Below are positions 63,277 through 64,000 of a stretch of 64,000 nt of DNA, in pieces. The stretch is from Parasponia andersonii. Taxonomy: Eukaryota; Streptophyta; Magnoliopsida; Rosales; Cannabaceae. The stretch is taken from NCBI GenBank assembly GCA_002914805.1, contig JXTB01000242.1:469462-533461 (forward strand). Reading direction: 5' to 3'. The notes beneath the pieces were generated by a model. The model worked only from the letters and a program-made list of their open reading frames with translations. It was not told the origin of the DNA and made no database searches. The translations under genes were made by a program, and so were the position numbers. Numbering within the stretch: position 1 is the stretch's first letter; each line of letters starts with the position of its first letter.

Positions 63277-64000
63277 TAAGTAAACACATAAACTTATTTA
63301 CTAATTCTACAGTAATTCAATTTTTTCTAATTAGGTGTCGTCGTAGGATAGGTCACATAATTATTAATTGAATTGAGACATTCTCAATTAATAAATAAAA
63401 CATCAAAATATCTCATATTTTCTTTTATTTATTAACTACCGTTTTATGGTCAAGATACTATTAATAGTTTAATTATATCCTCATGAGTGTGACCCATTAT
63501 TTCAGATTTTAGTAACTTAACTCAAAATTGCCGCTGTAGGGTAGGTTAATTTTGAAATACATTCTAAAATTCTATCTCTTAGAAATTAAGCCCTGTTATT
63601 AATTTAAATGGACACTCTCCGTAGGGAGGACGAAATCTAAGCATCTCTAGGCGCCAATTAAATCTCACGGTGCTTAATTAATAATGGAGACCATGGGATA
63701 TATTGTCATATACCCCTCTTCCACTCATTATTTTAAAATCTTATGCGTTTTTACTAATAAACATCCAATGTTTTATTTAACTTAGTTATTATATCTAATA
63801 TAATTTTCTAGGTTAATTTATTAGTCCAATCTAATTGGTCCTAAATAAATTACTAGATTTTCTAAAAATCTAAATTTATTATTATAGGAATAATTTGGCT
63901 AATCTAATTAATCTAATTAATAAGGATAGCCTAAATTAAATAAGTGTGATATTACCAAAATTTAACTATTAAATTTAAATCACATTATTCAATTTTTTTT

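Larger units (their letters stand above)
57411..64000 (-). mobile_element. Ty1/Copia LTR retrotransposon, minus strand, runs off window
   Basis: Read on the minus strand: a long 5' leader (64000-63170), gag (from 63167, starting MSTSNLIIALL), zinc knuckle (HCGVDGHWKRNC, about 62370), protease (WIDDSGATTHVCSSF, about 62250), GAG-preintegrase (LWHLRLGHINLDR) and integrase (ERAKEPLELVHSDVCGPL onward, to TPQQNGIAERRN at 61314), reverse transcriptase (about 60840-59700; KWIYKRKRG, FLNGYLEESIYM, YVDDILLIG), RNase H (about 59660-59170), a purine tract CAAGTGGGAGA, then the 3' LTR from 59151 leftward. The gag-to-integrase frame is open for over 600 codons; about five breaks in all are apparent. The 5' LTR lies beyond the right edge, so no LTR age can be given. 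Confidence 0.9.

Overview
This window is nuclear DNA from a flowering plant, almost certainly a eudicot and perhaps a rosid. It has AT-rich spacers, spliced genes with GT-AG introns, plant-specific gene families, and several plant LTR retrotransposon lineages with MITE-like repeats. The species cannot be told from the sequence. No bacterial features, CRISPR arrays, rRNA or tRNA genes were seen.

Three host genes are complete and can be drawn exon by exon. (1) A clade A protein phosphatase 2C of the HAI/AHG3 type, plus strand, 20561-22394, 4 exons, 434 aa; this is an abscisic acid co-receptor phosphatase. Its upstream region carries six CACGTG-type ABA-response cores, and its leader carries two upstream ORFs. 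(2) A SMO2-type C-4 sterol methyl oxidase, minus strand, 29265-33391, 7 exons, 269 aa. (3) Translation initiation factor eIF3 subunit g, minus strand, 43172-44837, 2 exons, 284 aa. They are separated by about 7-10 kb of repeat-rich DNA and are not functionally linked.

The rest is mostly mobile-element fossils. 1 to about 4.57 kb: an old, heavily decayed Ty3/Gypsy Tat-lineage element on the minus strand, cut by the window edge. 7331-8126: a 5'-truncated LINE 3' end with a 10 bp target-site duplication. 8909 to about 17.2 kb: a younger Tat/Retand-like element with two LTRs, gag and protease, no recognised RT-integrase part, and a complete-looking four-exon gene on the opposite strand (PF04195-type). 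Its right LTR runs into a 434 bp assembly gap (17121-17554). 52039-56650: a complete-length Ty1/Copia insertion with 5 bp target duplications (GAACT). About 57.4 kb to beyond 64 kb: a second, minus-strand Ty1/Copia element with a long gag-to-integrase reading frame.

Smaller repeats include a MITE-like family of about nine copies that lie in or beside (TA)n microsatellites, often as inverted pairs; three fold-back elements; one end of a CACTA transposon; and local tandem duplications, one inside a SMO2 intron. The most interesting signals are the spliced antisense gene in the non-autonomous-looking Tat element, the TA-microsatellite-associated MITE family, and the ABRE plus uORF architecture of the PP2C gene.
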